From contig JAUYAK010000076.1 in the NCBI GenBank assembly GCA_030693515.1, positions 1 to 64,000 of the forward strand: a DNA stretch of 64,000 nucleotides. The letters are read 5' to 3'. Positions within the stretch are counted from its first letter, which is position 1; each line of letters begins with the position of its first letter. The position numbers and the translations under genes were made by a program. This document shows, in pieces, positions 26,194 through 33,430 of this stretch. Under the pieces are notes generated by a model. The model saw nothing but the letters and a program-made list of their open reading frames with translations, did not search any database and was not told the origin of the DNA. This DNA comes from Opitutaceae bacterium. Lineage in GTDB: Bacteria > Verrucomicrobiota > Verrucomicrobiia > Opitutales > Opitutaceae.

Positions 26194-27180
26194 ATGCTCA
26201 CCTTTGCTCAATTCGGTGCCGGCCGTATCGGCCAGATCCATGCCGCCAACCTCGCGTCCACCGGCGCGATTGCCCTGCGCTACGTCATCGACGTCAACGC
26301 CGCCGCCGCGGCCCAGCTCGCCGCGAAACACGGCGCCCAAGTCACCGACGTGAAAACCGCGCTCGCCGATCCCGCGGTCGATGCCGTCATCATCGCGTCG
26401 TCCACCGACACGCACGCCGAGCTCATCATCGCCGCCGCGAAGGCCGGCAAAGCCATCTTCTGCGAGAAGCCCATCGACCTCTCGCTCAAGCGCGTGGACC
26501 AGTGCCTCGCCGCCGTGAAGAAGGCGAAGGTCCCGATGTTCGTCGGCTTCAACCGCCGCTTTGATCCCAGCTTCGCCGCGCTGCACGCGCGTATCGCCGC
26601 GGGCCAGATCGGCGCCGTCGAGCAGGTCATCATCTCCAGCCGCGATCCCGGCCTGCCGCCGATTTCGTATCTCAAGGTCTCCGGCGGCCAGTTCCGCGAC
26701 ATGACGATCCACGATTTCGACATGGCGCGCTGGCTCCTCGGCGAGGAGCCCGTCGAGGTTTTCGCCTACGGCAGTTGCCTCGTCGATCCCGCCGTCGGAA
26801 AAATCGGCGACACGGATTCCGCGATGGTGCTCCTGAAGACCGCCTCCGGAAAACTCGCGCACATCAACAACAGCCGCCGCGCGAGCTACGGCTACGATCA
26901 GCGCCTCGAAGTCCACGGCGCCAAGGGCCGCCTGATGGCCGGCAACCGCACGGCGACCACGGTGGAACTCGCGACCGACGCGAGCGTGAGCGCCGACAAA
27001 CCGCTGTTCTTTTTCCTCGAACGCTACGCCGACGCCTACCGCGCCGAGCTGGCGGCGTTCGTGGACTGCGTGGTGAACAAAAAACCGCTCCCCGTCACCG
27101 CCCACGACGGCCGCATGGCCATCGTCCTTGCCGAAGCAGCCGTGAAATCACTGAAGACGGGGCGGCCGGTGCGAATCTAG
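26194..27180 (+). CDS. iolG: Inositol 2-dehydrogenase-like oxidoreductase (Gfo/Idh/MocA)
   Basis: 328 residues. The N-terminal Rossmann fold has GAGRIGQIHAANL (8-20). The conserved FCEKPIDLS (about 90-98) carries the catalytic Lys, and GGQFRDMTIHDFDMARWL (about 166-183) the catalytic Asp/His of inositol 2-dehydrogenases. It should oxidise myo-inositol or a related cyclitol/sugar with NAD. No other iol gene is present, so the substrate is uncertain. It is separated from the ENPP gene by 57 bases of polypyrimidine sequence and has no visible Shine-Dalgarno. Confidence 0.85.
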   Translation: MLTFAQFGAGRIGQIHAANLASTGAIALRYVIDVNAAAAAQLAAKHGAQVTDVKTALADPAVDAVIIASSTDTHAELIIAAAKAGKAIFCEKPIDLSLKRVDQCLAAVKKAKVPMFVGFNRRFDPSFAALHARIAAGQIGAVEQVIISSRDPGLPPISYLKVSGGQFRDMTIHDFDMARWLLGEEPVEVFAYGSCLVDPAVGKIGDTDSAMVLLKTASGKLAHINNSRRASYGYDQRLEVHGAKGRLMAGNRTATTVELATDASVSADKPLFFFLERYADAYRAELAAFVDCVVNKKPLPVTAHDGRMAIVLAEAAVKSLKTGRPVRI

Positions 27181-27225
27181 TCGAGCGGTAAAAGAAGGAG
27201 GCTGAGCCGCTGGCGCACGCAGGTG

Positions 27226-27975
27226 TCAGGCTATTTCATCTACCGTAATTTGAGGCTCCGCGTTGTTGATATCGAACATCAGAACGGTTTCCGATCCGTG
27301 AAGATAGTATGTGACTAAGGATTTGTAGTAGATCGCTCCAACGTCCCCATACGCCGCTAGATGGTAGTTCTTCTCCGAGCGCCAAGCTGGCCATGGCAAC
27401 TGGGTCTTCCCGTCCTTGATCAACTCTTCCTCCTTCGGAAATCCCGCGACCTCGAAATGGATGGATTCATCGGCAGCAAGATGTCCGACAAAGCCGTCAG
27501 CGAAGTGAATTCGCATGCGAAATTGGCACGAGCGGTCATACCATTCTTCCCAGGTCACGGTCAGGGAGAGACCCTCAACGCGCCAACTCAGGTTGGGATG
27601 AATTCGCAGCGGTCGGCTGACTGGTTTCCAAGGGTGAAACATTTCTTTTCCTAAGTGGTGGTAACCAACTTCGTGTTGCTCATCTCGGTCGGCTAACCTG
27701 GAAATGAGAACGGGGTCTTTCAAGATGCTATTCACCGGCTCGGTGCTGCGTTGCCGTGCTTGCGCAGCTATTCGTTGGCATGTTGCACTGTCCTCGTGAA
27801 CCTCCGTGAAAAACCCAAATCCAGCGCTCCAGCGACCGGGCCGAACCGCGATTTGCTCAAGGCGAAAAAGATCAGCGATCACGACCAGCGCGGTGGCCTG
27901 CGGTTTTGGCCCGAGGGTTTTCTCGATCGGACATTTGGCAGCGTGTGCGATGCGAGTTTCAAGCGGTCGAACCAA
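27226..27975 (-). CDS. Orphan protein of unknown function in a low-GC patch
   Basis: 249 residues in the longest open frame; the true start is uncertain and may lie further inside. Base composition and codon use are much less GC-biased than in all neighbours, a sign of recent acquisition. The C-terminal half looks like an ordinary folded protein (CQFRMRIHFADGFVGHLAAD, VAGFPKEEELIKDGKTQLPW). I see no signal peptide, membrane segment or known motif. It lies between iolG and a repeat plus a gene stump. Confidence 0.55.
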   Translation of the reverse strand: MVRPLETRIAHAAKCPIEKTLGPKPQATALVVIADLFRLEQIAVRPGRWSAGFGFFTEVHEDSATCQRIAAQARQRSTEPVNSILKDPVLISRLADRDEQHEVGYHHLGKEMFHPWKPVSRPLRIHPNLSWRVEGLSLTVTWEEWYDRSCQFRMRIHFADGFVGHLAADESIHFEVAGFPKEEELIKDGKTQLPWPAWRSEKNYHLAAYGDVGAIYYKSLVTYYLHGSETVLMFDINNAEPQITVDEIA

Positions 27976-27994
27976 AACTGACGCTGGGTTTGAA

Positions 27995-28063
27995 GTAGCG
28001 CGAGGCTTCAGCCCGCGCCGAACGTGATGCCGACTTCCTGCGCGGGCTGAAGCCTCGCGCTGC
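27995..28063. repeat. Double palindrome, GTAGCGCGAGG type
   Basis: GTAGCGCGAGGCTTCAGCCC (from 27995) is mirrored by GGGCTGAAGCCTCGCGCTGC (to 28063), with a loop of about 20 bases. The arms match over more than 20 bases. It shares the GTAGC end of the family. Confidence 0.85.
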
Positions 28064-28086
28064 TGGCGCGTTCGTCCTTTTTGTGC

Positions 28087-28251
28087 TCACACCGTGCAAA
28101 TCGTGATCGCCTCGCGCAGCGAGCCCATTGGGTCGCGCTTCGGAAGAAATTTCCGACCGACGAAACCGGTGAAGCCCGTCTCCGCGATCTCGCGTATGAT
28201 GGCGGGGTAGTTCAGCTCCTGCGTCGCGTCGATTTCGTGGCGGCCGGGGTT
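28087..28251 (-). pseudogene. hyi: 3' stump of a hydroxypyruvate isomerase (TIM-barrel) gene
   Basis: There is no start codon, but the minus strand encodes about 54 codons ending in a proper TGA (28087-28089). Reading from 28248 it gives PGRHEIDATQELNYPAI, then GFTGFVGRKFLPKRDP, SLREAITICTV and stop. This matches the C-terminal end of hydroxypyruvate isomerase-like TIM-barrel proteins (PGRHE..DTQE.NY and the KRDP..SLREA tail). The homology begins at the stop codon of the upstream gene (28250-28252), so the rest has been removed by a deletion or replacement joined exactly there. The family identification is from memory of the conserved tail, not a search. Confidence 0.72.
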
Positions 28252-29074
28252 ACTTCTGCCCGAGCCAAGGCCACTCGGTCTTGGCGGCGAAGTTGTAGCG
28301 GAGGCAGTAGCGGTTGATCGTGGCGTTGGCCCAGCGGCTCACGTAGGCGAGGCCGCGTTCGCGGAGCAGGGGGCGCGGATCGTTGGCGACTTTGAAGGTG
28401 GTGAACGCCGCGAAATCCCCCGCAAACGACGCCGGCCAGCCGCGCGAGAGCGGATCGCGCGGGCGATCCTTCGGGGGGTTGTGCGCCCGCTCCCAGTGCG
28501 AGCGCAGGACGTCGTCGACCACCGGCTCGGTCCCGCTCGCGCCGAAGAGCACGCTGCCGTGGTAGCCCCATTCGACACCCACCCACGCGCGGCCACTGTG
28601 GGTGTTGGCGTCGGCGACCGCCGCGGCTGAGCCGGGCACGATGCGGCCGTGCCAATACGCGTGGAGCGCCGTGACGGCGCGCGTGGCGGGATCGTAGGTC
28701 ACCCAGACGACCTCGTGGTCGCAGGGATCGTTGTCGCTGGGGAAGCCGAGGTCGTCCTCCCAGAACAGATGGTAGGCGATGATCGGTTCTTCCGGATGGA
28801 GGATGGCGACGATGTCCTTGAGCGGGAAAAATTCGCGCGGCACATTGTGGAGCCGGGGCGCGAAGCGCACGATGAGTTCGCGTTGCGCCGTCGTGGGCTC
28901 CACCGGCGGATCGAGGGCGAGGAGCTGTTTATAGAGCGGCGTGGAGTCGCCGAGGTTGCGCTTGCCGTGGGCGACTTGGGCCTGGCGGTTGATTTCGGTG
29001 AGCTGTTCGAGATCGGCGGCGGGGGCCACCGTGCCGAGGGCGAGCGCGAGGCCGAGGAGGAGGCGGAGTTTCAT
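28250..29074 (-). CDS. Secreted protein of unknown function
   Basis: 274 residues from the ATG at 29074 with a clean signal peptide (MKLRLLLGLALALGTVAPAA). The frame is open upstream but that part is antisense to the acetyltransferase gene. After a helical stretch (EQLTEINRQAQVAHGKRNLG), the core is rich in His, Asp and Trp: YHLFWEDDLGFPSDNDPCDH, EVVWVTYDP, ALHAYWHGRI and GVEWGYHGS. This loosely recalls secreted NPP1/Vps62-like folds with a DHE(x)VVWV strand, but the resemblance is weak. Its stop abuts the isomerase stump, so its C-terminus may be affected by the rearrangement. Confidence 0.65.
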   Translation of the reverse strand: MKLRLLLGLALALGTVAPAADLEQLTEINRQAQVAHGKRNLGDSTPLYKQLLALDPPVEPTTAQRELIVRFAPRLHNVPREFFPLKDIVAILHPEEPIIAYHLFWEDDLGFPSDNDPCDHEVVWVTYDPATRAVTALHAYWHGRIVPGSAAAVADANTHSGRAWVGVEWGYHGSVLFGASGTEPVVDDVLRSHWERAHNPPKDRPRDPLSRGWPASFAGDFAAFTTFKVANDPRPLLRERGLAYVSRWANATINRYCLRYNFAAKTEWPWLGQK

Positions 29075-29085
29075 GGGGAAAAGGA

Positions 29086-29628
29086 TCAGCGGACCTTGGC
29101 GCACACGATGCAGTCGCGGGGCTCGGGGCCGAGGGTGGGGGCGACGTGCCAGCGGCGGAGGATGCCTTCGCGGCTCATGCCGGCTTTTTCCATCACACGG
29201 GCGGAGGTGGGATTCTCCGTGTCGCAGAACGCGTAGGCGCGGAAAATCTCCGGCTGCGCGAGCGCCCAGTCCACGAGGTGGGTGAGCGCCTCGGCGGCGA
29301 GGCCGTGACGCCAGAATTTTTTCGCGAGCAGGTAGCCGAACATCGCTTTGCCGCCGGCCTCGAGCTTGAGGCCGATGGAGCCGATGGGGGTCTCGGTGCC
29401 CTTGAGGCACAGCAGCCAGACAAAGTGGCCGGAGTCGTTTTCCCAGTTGGCCGCACACTCGCGCAAAAAAACGGCGAGCGGCTCAACGCGGGTGTAAGGA
29501 GGCCAGGCGAGGTAGCGCGTGACCTCCGGATCGCTGGCGTAGGCGGCGAAGACGGCGGGCGCGTCGGCTTCGCGGGGGACGCGCCCGACCAGCCGGGCGG
29601 TGGCAAAGGTGGCGGGCGGGCGCGGCAT
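29086..29628 (-). CDS. GNAT N-acetyltransferase, RimJ/RimL-like
   Basis: 180 residues. It starts with the RimL-type strand FATARLVGRVPREADAPAVF. PIGSIGLKLEAGGKAMFGYLL forms the core strands and KKFWRHGLAAEALTHLVDWA the acetyl-CoA pyrophosphate loop and helix (consensus Q/RxxGxG/A). CDTENPTSARVMEKAGM is the typical 'N..S..v.ek.GF' end. It transfers acetyl groups to an amine, possibly a protein N-terminus or small molecule; the substrate is unknown. Its stop is 11 bases before the start of the secreted protein gene, so the two are probably co-transcribed. Confidence 0.88.
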   Translation of the reverse strand: MPRPPATFATARLVGRVPREADAPAVFAAYASDPEVTRYLAWPPYTRVEPLAVFLRECAANWENDSGHFVWLLCLKGTETPIGSIGLKLEAGGKAMFGYLLAKKFWRHGLAAEALTHLVDWALAQPEIFRAYAFCDTENPTSARVMEKAGMSREGILRRWHVAPTLGPEPRDCIVCAKVR

Positions 29629-29683
29629 GGCGGCACCAGCCCACGGTTCGGAGGCGAAAAGGCCAAGCTAATCAGCGACCGCT

Positions 29684-29770
29684 GGTGGGGCCGGCTCTCC
29701 GTAGCCGGCCTGGGATTTCGTGGGCGAATCGCCCTGCAACTCAGGCCGCTTGCGGAGAAGCGGCCCCACC
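29684..29770. repeat. Double palindrome, GGTGGGGCCG type
   Basis: Left core 29684-29710 and right core 29744-29770 face each other and each forms a hairpin. The loop (GGGCGAATCGCCCTGCAAC) closely matches the loop of the copy at 46128-46213 (GGCGCATCGCCCTACAAC), showing the two copies are homologous along their length. Confidence 0.85.
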
Positions 29771-29792
29771 TCGAACCACGGCAAACTTCAGC

Positions 29793-31586
29793 TCACTCCG
29801 GTTTCTTCGCCGCCGGCTCATACCACTCGCCGCGGAGCCAGTCGGTCACGAGGCCGATTTCGTGCGGGGTGAGCTGCTTTTCCTCGCCGAAGGCGGGCAT
29901 GCGATCGTTCTTCGCGCCGTAGAAGCGCTGGTGCTCGGGGTTGGTGATGATGCCGACGATCCACTCGCGCGAGCCGTAGCCGGTGAGGTCCGGCGCGGTG
30001 CCGAGTTCCTCGCCGTCTTCATGGAAACGGTGGCAGTCGATGCAGCTGAGCTTGGTGCCGATAAGCGCCTTGGTGCCGGTCGCGATGAGGGCTTCGTCCT
30101 GGCGGTCCTGTTCGCGCTGGGCCTTGAGGCGGGCCTCGGCGGAGAGGGCGACGATGGCTTGGGCGAGTTCCTTCTTCCCTGCGTCATCGAGGCTCGCGAC
30201 ATCTTCCTTCACGTATTTCACCATCTTGCCGCGCTTGTGCGCGGTGTCGCCGAAGTAGAGCGATCCGTCCACTTTGGCGGGGTCAAACAGCCCGGTGAGC
30301 CACGCGCGGCTGGCGAAGCCCTTGAGGTCCGCGGCGGAGGCCTTGTCCTTGGGCTGGCCGCCGAGGCCATCGTGGCCGTCGTAGCGGTGGCAGCTGGCGC
30401 AGCTCTTGGCGAAGATCTTGGGGCCCTGGGTGAGGGGATCGTTGCGCAGGAGCGTGACGGCGCCGGTGATCGGGATGCCATCGGGGCCGCGGGCGAGGAC
30501 GACGGCGCGATGCGCCTCCTGCTCGGCCGTGCGGACGGCGATGGTGTGGTTGGGGTTGCTGCGGTCCGCGCCGATGGCGAGGAAGGTGAGCGCGGCGACG
30601 CCGCCCATCATGGCCCAGAGGAAGGCGAGGTTGAAGCGGTGCCCGAGCTTCCAGTTGCCGATGAACGGCATGGCGGCGAGGACGGCCATGAGCAGGCCGG
30701 GCAGGACGATCGCGCCCCAGACCTCGGTGCCGCCGGGGAAGTATTTCAGCAGCTCGAAGAGGAAGAGAAAATACCACTCCGGCCGCGCGGCGGAAAACGG
30801 CTCCGACGGATCGGCGGGTGCGCCGAGCTCGGCGCCGTGGTAGCGGAAGACGAGGAAGAGCACCACGACCAGCACGGCGAGGCAGGCGACCGCGTCGCGC
30901 AGCACCTGGTCGGGCCAGAACGCGGCGTCGGGCCTGCGCTTCGGGAGCTTGGGCGTGAGGCCATGCTTCCGGAACAGGTAGATGTGGCCGACGATGAAGG
31001 CGATGATCAGCCCCGGGATGATGCCGGCGTGGAGCGCGAAGAAGCGCGTGAGGGTGTGGTGGCCGTAGTCGTTGCCGCCGACGACGAGTTTTTGGAGCGA
31101 GGGCCCGATGACGGGCGTGATGGCGGCGATGTTGGTCGCGACCTTCGTGGCCCAGAATCCCTTTTGATCCCACGGCAGGAGGTAGCCGGTCAGCGAGAGC
31201 GCGAGCGTGAGCAGCAGCAGCACGATGCCCGACCAGAAATTGAACTCGCGCGGGGCCTTGTAGGCACCGTCGATCACCACCTGCATGAGGTGGACGACGA
31301 GCAGCACCGTCATCGCGTGCGCGGTGTAATGGTGCACGCCGCGGAGGAACCAGCCGCCCCACATCTCGTGCTGGATGTAGTAAACGCTTTCCCACGCGGT
31401 CTGCGAACTCGGGCTATAGGCGAGCCACAGCGCGAGGCCGGTGACGACCTGCACCATGAAGCAGAACGCGAGCGTGCTGCCCCACACGTAGCGCCAGCGC
31501 GCGCCGCCGGGGACGTTTTCAAAGAGCGTCTCGTGGAGGAGGCGCTTGTAGCCGGTGCGGTGATCGAGCCAGTCGAGGGCTTTCAT
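29793..31586 (-). CDS. Cytochrome b fused to two cytochrome c domains (bc complex)
   Basis: 597 residues. The first 370 or so are cytochrome b: haem-ligand His pairs in HHYTAHAMTVLLVVHL (85-100) and in the ALHAGIIPGL...VGHIYLF region, plus the quinol-site motif PEWY. The C-terminal 200 residues carry two c-type haem sites, CASCH and CIDCH, each followed by a mono-haem-like domain with Met candidates. So one polypeptide supplies cytochrome b plus the electron-accepting c domains that are separate subunits in classical bc1. It passes electrons from quinol to periplasmic carriers. The Rieske gene lies immediately upstream with a two-base gap. Confidence 0.95.
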   Translation of the reverse strand: MKALDWLDHRTGYKRLLHETLFENVPGGARWRYVWGSTLAFCFMVQVVTGLALWLAYSPSSQTAWESVYYIQHEMWGGWFLRGVHHYTAHAMTVLLVVHLMQVVIDGAYKAPREFNFWSGIVLLLLTLALSLTGYLLPWDQKGFWATKVATNIAAITPVIGPSLQKLVVGGNDYGHHTLTRFFALHAGIIPGLIIAFIVGHIYLFRKHGLTPKLPKRRPDAAFWPDQVLRDAVACLAVLVVVLFLVFRYHGAELGAPADPSEPFSAARPEWYFLFLFELLKYFPGGTEVWGAIVLPGLLMAVLAAMPFIGNWKLGHRFNLAFLWAMMGGVAALTFLAIGADRSNPNHTIAVRTAEQEAHRAVVLARGPDGIPITGAVTLLRNDPLTQGPKIFAKSCASCHRYDGHDGLGGQPKDKASAADLKGFASRAWLTGLFDPAKVDGSLYFGDTAHKRGKMVKYVKEDVASLDDAGKKELAQAIVALSAEARLKAQREQDRQDEALIATGTKALIGTKLSCIDCHRFHEDGEELGTAPDLTGYGSREWIVGIITNPEHQRFYGAKNDRMPAFGEEKQLTPHEIGLVTDWLRGEWYEPAAKKPE

Positions 31587-31588
31587 CG

Positions 31589-32149
31589 TCAGACGGGGAT
31601 CTTCTTATGTTCGCCGGCGCGGAAATTCTGGAAGGTGACCCAGACCTCGGTGCCCTTGCGGATTTCGACGGGCAACTCATCGAGCGGCCGCGGGCTCGGG
31701 CTCTTGGGATCGAGGATCGCGCCGTCGAGACCGAAGCTGCTGTCGTGGCACGGGCAGTGGTATTTGTTCTGCGCGGGCCGGAAATCGACGAAGCACCCGG
31801 CGTGCGGGCAGACGACGTTGAGCGCGCGGATTTTGTTGTCCTTGAGACGCTGGAGATAGACGGCGCCCACGGGGACGTTGGTGGCGCGGTTCCACGCATC
31901 GACCTTGTCGGCGAGCACGGGAAACTTGCGTGGCTCGCCGCCCTCGGTGAGGGCGCTGAGCGAGGCGACGAGCACGGAGGCGCCGGCGCTCGCCTCGCGC
32001 CGCAGCGGATCGAGAAACACGCACAGACCCGCGATGGGCGGGACGGCGGTGATGGCGCCGCCGATCGCGATGGCGGCGGCTTTGGTGAGAAATTCACGCC
32101 GGTCGCCGGCGGGCGGCGGGGCGGAGTCGGGAGCGGAGGGAGTGTCCAT
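31589..32149 (-). CDS. Rieske iron-sulfur protein of the bc complex
   Basis: 186 residues from the ATG at 32149. The N-terminus has a twin-arginine-type signal (GDRREFL, then a hydrophobic stretch at 24-45). The cluster ligands are CPHAGC (C114, H116, C119) and CPCH (C132, H135), the standard Rieske pattern with the disulfide cysteines. It takes the first electron from quinol. It lies just ahead of the cytochrome b-c-c gene and must be co-transcribed with it. It ends in a short basic tail (EHKKIPV). Confidence 0.95.
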   Translation of the reverse strand: MDTPSAPDSAPPPAGDRREFLTKAAAIAIGGAITAVPPIAGLCVFLDPLRREASAGASVLVASLSALTEGGEPRKFPVLADKVDAWNRATNVPVGAVYLQRLKDNKIRALNVVCPHAGCFVDFRPAQNKYHCPCHDSSFGLDGAILDPKSPSPRPLDELPVEIRKGTEVWVTFQNFRAGEHKKIPV

Positions 32150-32255
32150 GCCGGAGAGGGAGCGAGGGCCGAGAGCGGCCGCGTGTGCAGCCAAGACGAA
32201 GCAGCGCGCCGGATGGTTCAACCGCAAATCGCGTCACGTAACGAAACGGCGCGCG

Positions 32256-32327
32256 GGTAGGGCGGCGACTCTGTTCGCCGCCGGATTGGGCACACGACAT
32301 GGCGCGGAGCGGAGTCCGCGCCCTACC
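32256..32327. repeat. Double palindrome, GTAGGGC family
   Basis: Left core GGTAGGGCGGCGACTC... (32256-32282) and right core ending GAGTCCGCGCCCTACC (32301-32327). It carries the same two words as the copy at 8632, in exchanged order. It supplies the TAG stop of the DUF4202 gene. Confidence 0.88.
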
Positions 32328-32904
32328 CGCCCACCGCCTCGCGCACGAGCCCCGCGATCGCGGGCGGCAGATCGAGGGCGAGTGCAGACTGCTGCGCGGC
32401 GGGGCTCATCTTCCGCCAGGTCTTGCGGAGGATATCGACGAATTTCTCGCGTGGGTAGTCCGCGTGCTGCGCGGCGAAGGCTCCGATCTCGTTTTCGAGG
32501 AAGACGAGGCACGCGGCATCCTCGAGGGCCTGCGTGCCGGGGTTGGTCTTGAGGCCGGTCTTCGAGACCCACGTCGCGATCTCGGCCGCCTCGGCGGCGG
32601 GCACGCCGGCTGCGAGCGCGAGCGCGCGGGCGCGCTCGGCCTGCTTGGTGTAGAGCGAGCGGCGCCACGCGAGGTAACCGGCCTTGCCCTCCGGAAACGT
32701 CGCGCGTGGCACGAGCCAGCGTTCGAGGTGCTGCGCGCGCGCCGCCAGGCGCAGCGCGGGCGAGGCGGCGGGCACGAGCCGCACGACCCAGGCCTCGACG
32801 CGCTCGCCGTAAACCAGCTCGGCGGGGCGGCCGTCCGCGGCGCGGTGGGGATCGGCGGCGTGGGCGGCGTCAATCAACGGGCGGGCGCGGGCGTAGGCAT
32901 CCAT
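32323..32904 (-). CDS. DUF4202 family protein
   Basis: 193 residues from the ATG at 32904 (MDAYARARPLIDAAHAADP). Family-typical stretches are AARAQHLERWLVPRATFPEG, GYLAWRRSLYTKQ, LEDAACLVFLENEI and FVDILRKTWRKMSP. The many conserved His/Arg/Glu residues (RAQHLERW, LED) suggest a metal-dependent helical enzyme, but no function has been established to my knowledge. It is cytoplasmic, with no signal. The stop codon is inside a palindromic repeat. It diverges from the YkgJ-type gene with 59 bases between starts. Confidence 0.82.
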   Translation of the reverse strand: MDAYARARPLIDAAHAADPHRAADGRPAELVYGERVEAWVVRLVPAASPALRLAARAQHLERWLVPRATFPEGKAGYLAWRRSLYTKQAERARALALAAGVPAAEAAEIATWVSKTGLKTNPGTQALEDAACLVFLENEIGAFAAQHADYPREKFVDILRKTWRKMSPAAQQSALALDLPPAIAGLVREAVGG

Positions 32905-32963
32905 GAAGGCGAGTCGAAGACGTTGCGTGCCGCGCGGCAAGTGGCAGATTCGGCCGCGTCCGC

Positions 32964-33305
32964 ATGAACCCCCCCGCCGATTGCCGCCGTTGCGGCGTGT
33001 GCTGTTTCTCCGAGTCGGCGGAATACGTGTGGGTGCGCGGGGACGACTGGTCGCGGCTCGGCGCGGAGGCGGAGCGGCTCGCGCATTTCATCGGCAACCA
33101 CGCCTTCATGCGGATGCGCGACGGGCATTGCACGGCGCTCGACGTGCGGCGCGACGCGGCCGGGGGCGCGGAGTTTTTCTGCACCATTTATGAAAATCGC
33201 CCGGAGATCTGCCGCGATCTTGGACGCGGTTCGCCGGAATGCTTGGGCGAGTTGGAGACGAAGGCCGCGCAGGTCGCCGCTAAGTTCCCGTCCCGCGAGG
33301 TGTGA
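32964..33305 (+). CDS. YkgJ-type cysteine cluster protein
   Basis: 113 residues. The N-terminal CRRCGVCC and later Cys residues (GHCTALDV, FFCTIYENRPEICRDL, SPECLGE) give the Cx2Cx2-3C...C...C zinc/iron cluster pattern of YkgJ/UPF0153 proteins. The role of the family is not firmly known; metal binding is likely. It diverges from the DUF4202 gene. Confidence 0.85.
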   Translation: MNPPADCRRCGVCCFSESAEYVWVRGDDWSRLGAEAERLAHFIGNHAFMRMRDGHCTALDVRRDAAGGAEFFCTIYENRPEICRDLGRGSPECLGELETKAAQVAAKFPSREV

Positions 33306-33430
33306 AATCGTCACCTGCTGGTGCTTAACGCAGGCTTTCCATCCGCCGCGCGATCGGTTGAATGCAGAAGAGTCCCGGGCACCCTGCTCCGAGTGACTGC
33401 GACCCCGCCAACCCCTGATTCCGTGACCGT

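Noticed and set aside
23734-27105. 1123-codon open frame on the minus strand
   Set aside because: Antisense shadow of three well-supported genes; composition is that of a complementary frame in GC-rich DNA.
28081-28317. 78-codon plus-strand frame
   Set aside because: Overlaps the isomerase stump and the secreted protein gene; no support of its own.
29685-31859. 724-codon open frame on the plus strand
   Set aside because: Antisense to the cytochrome b-c-c gene; no signal, no motif.
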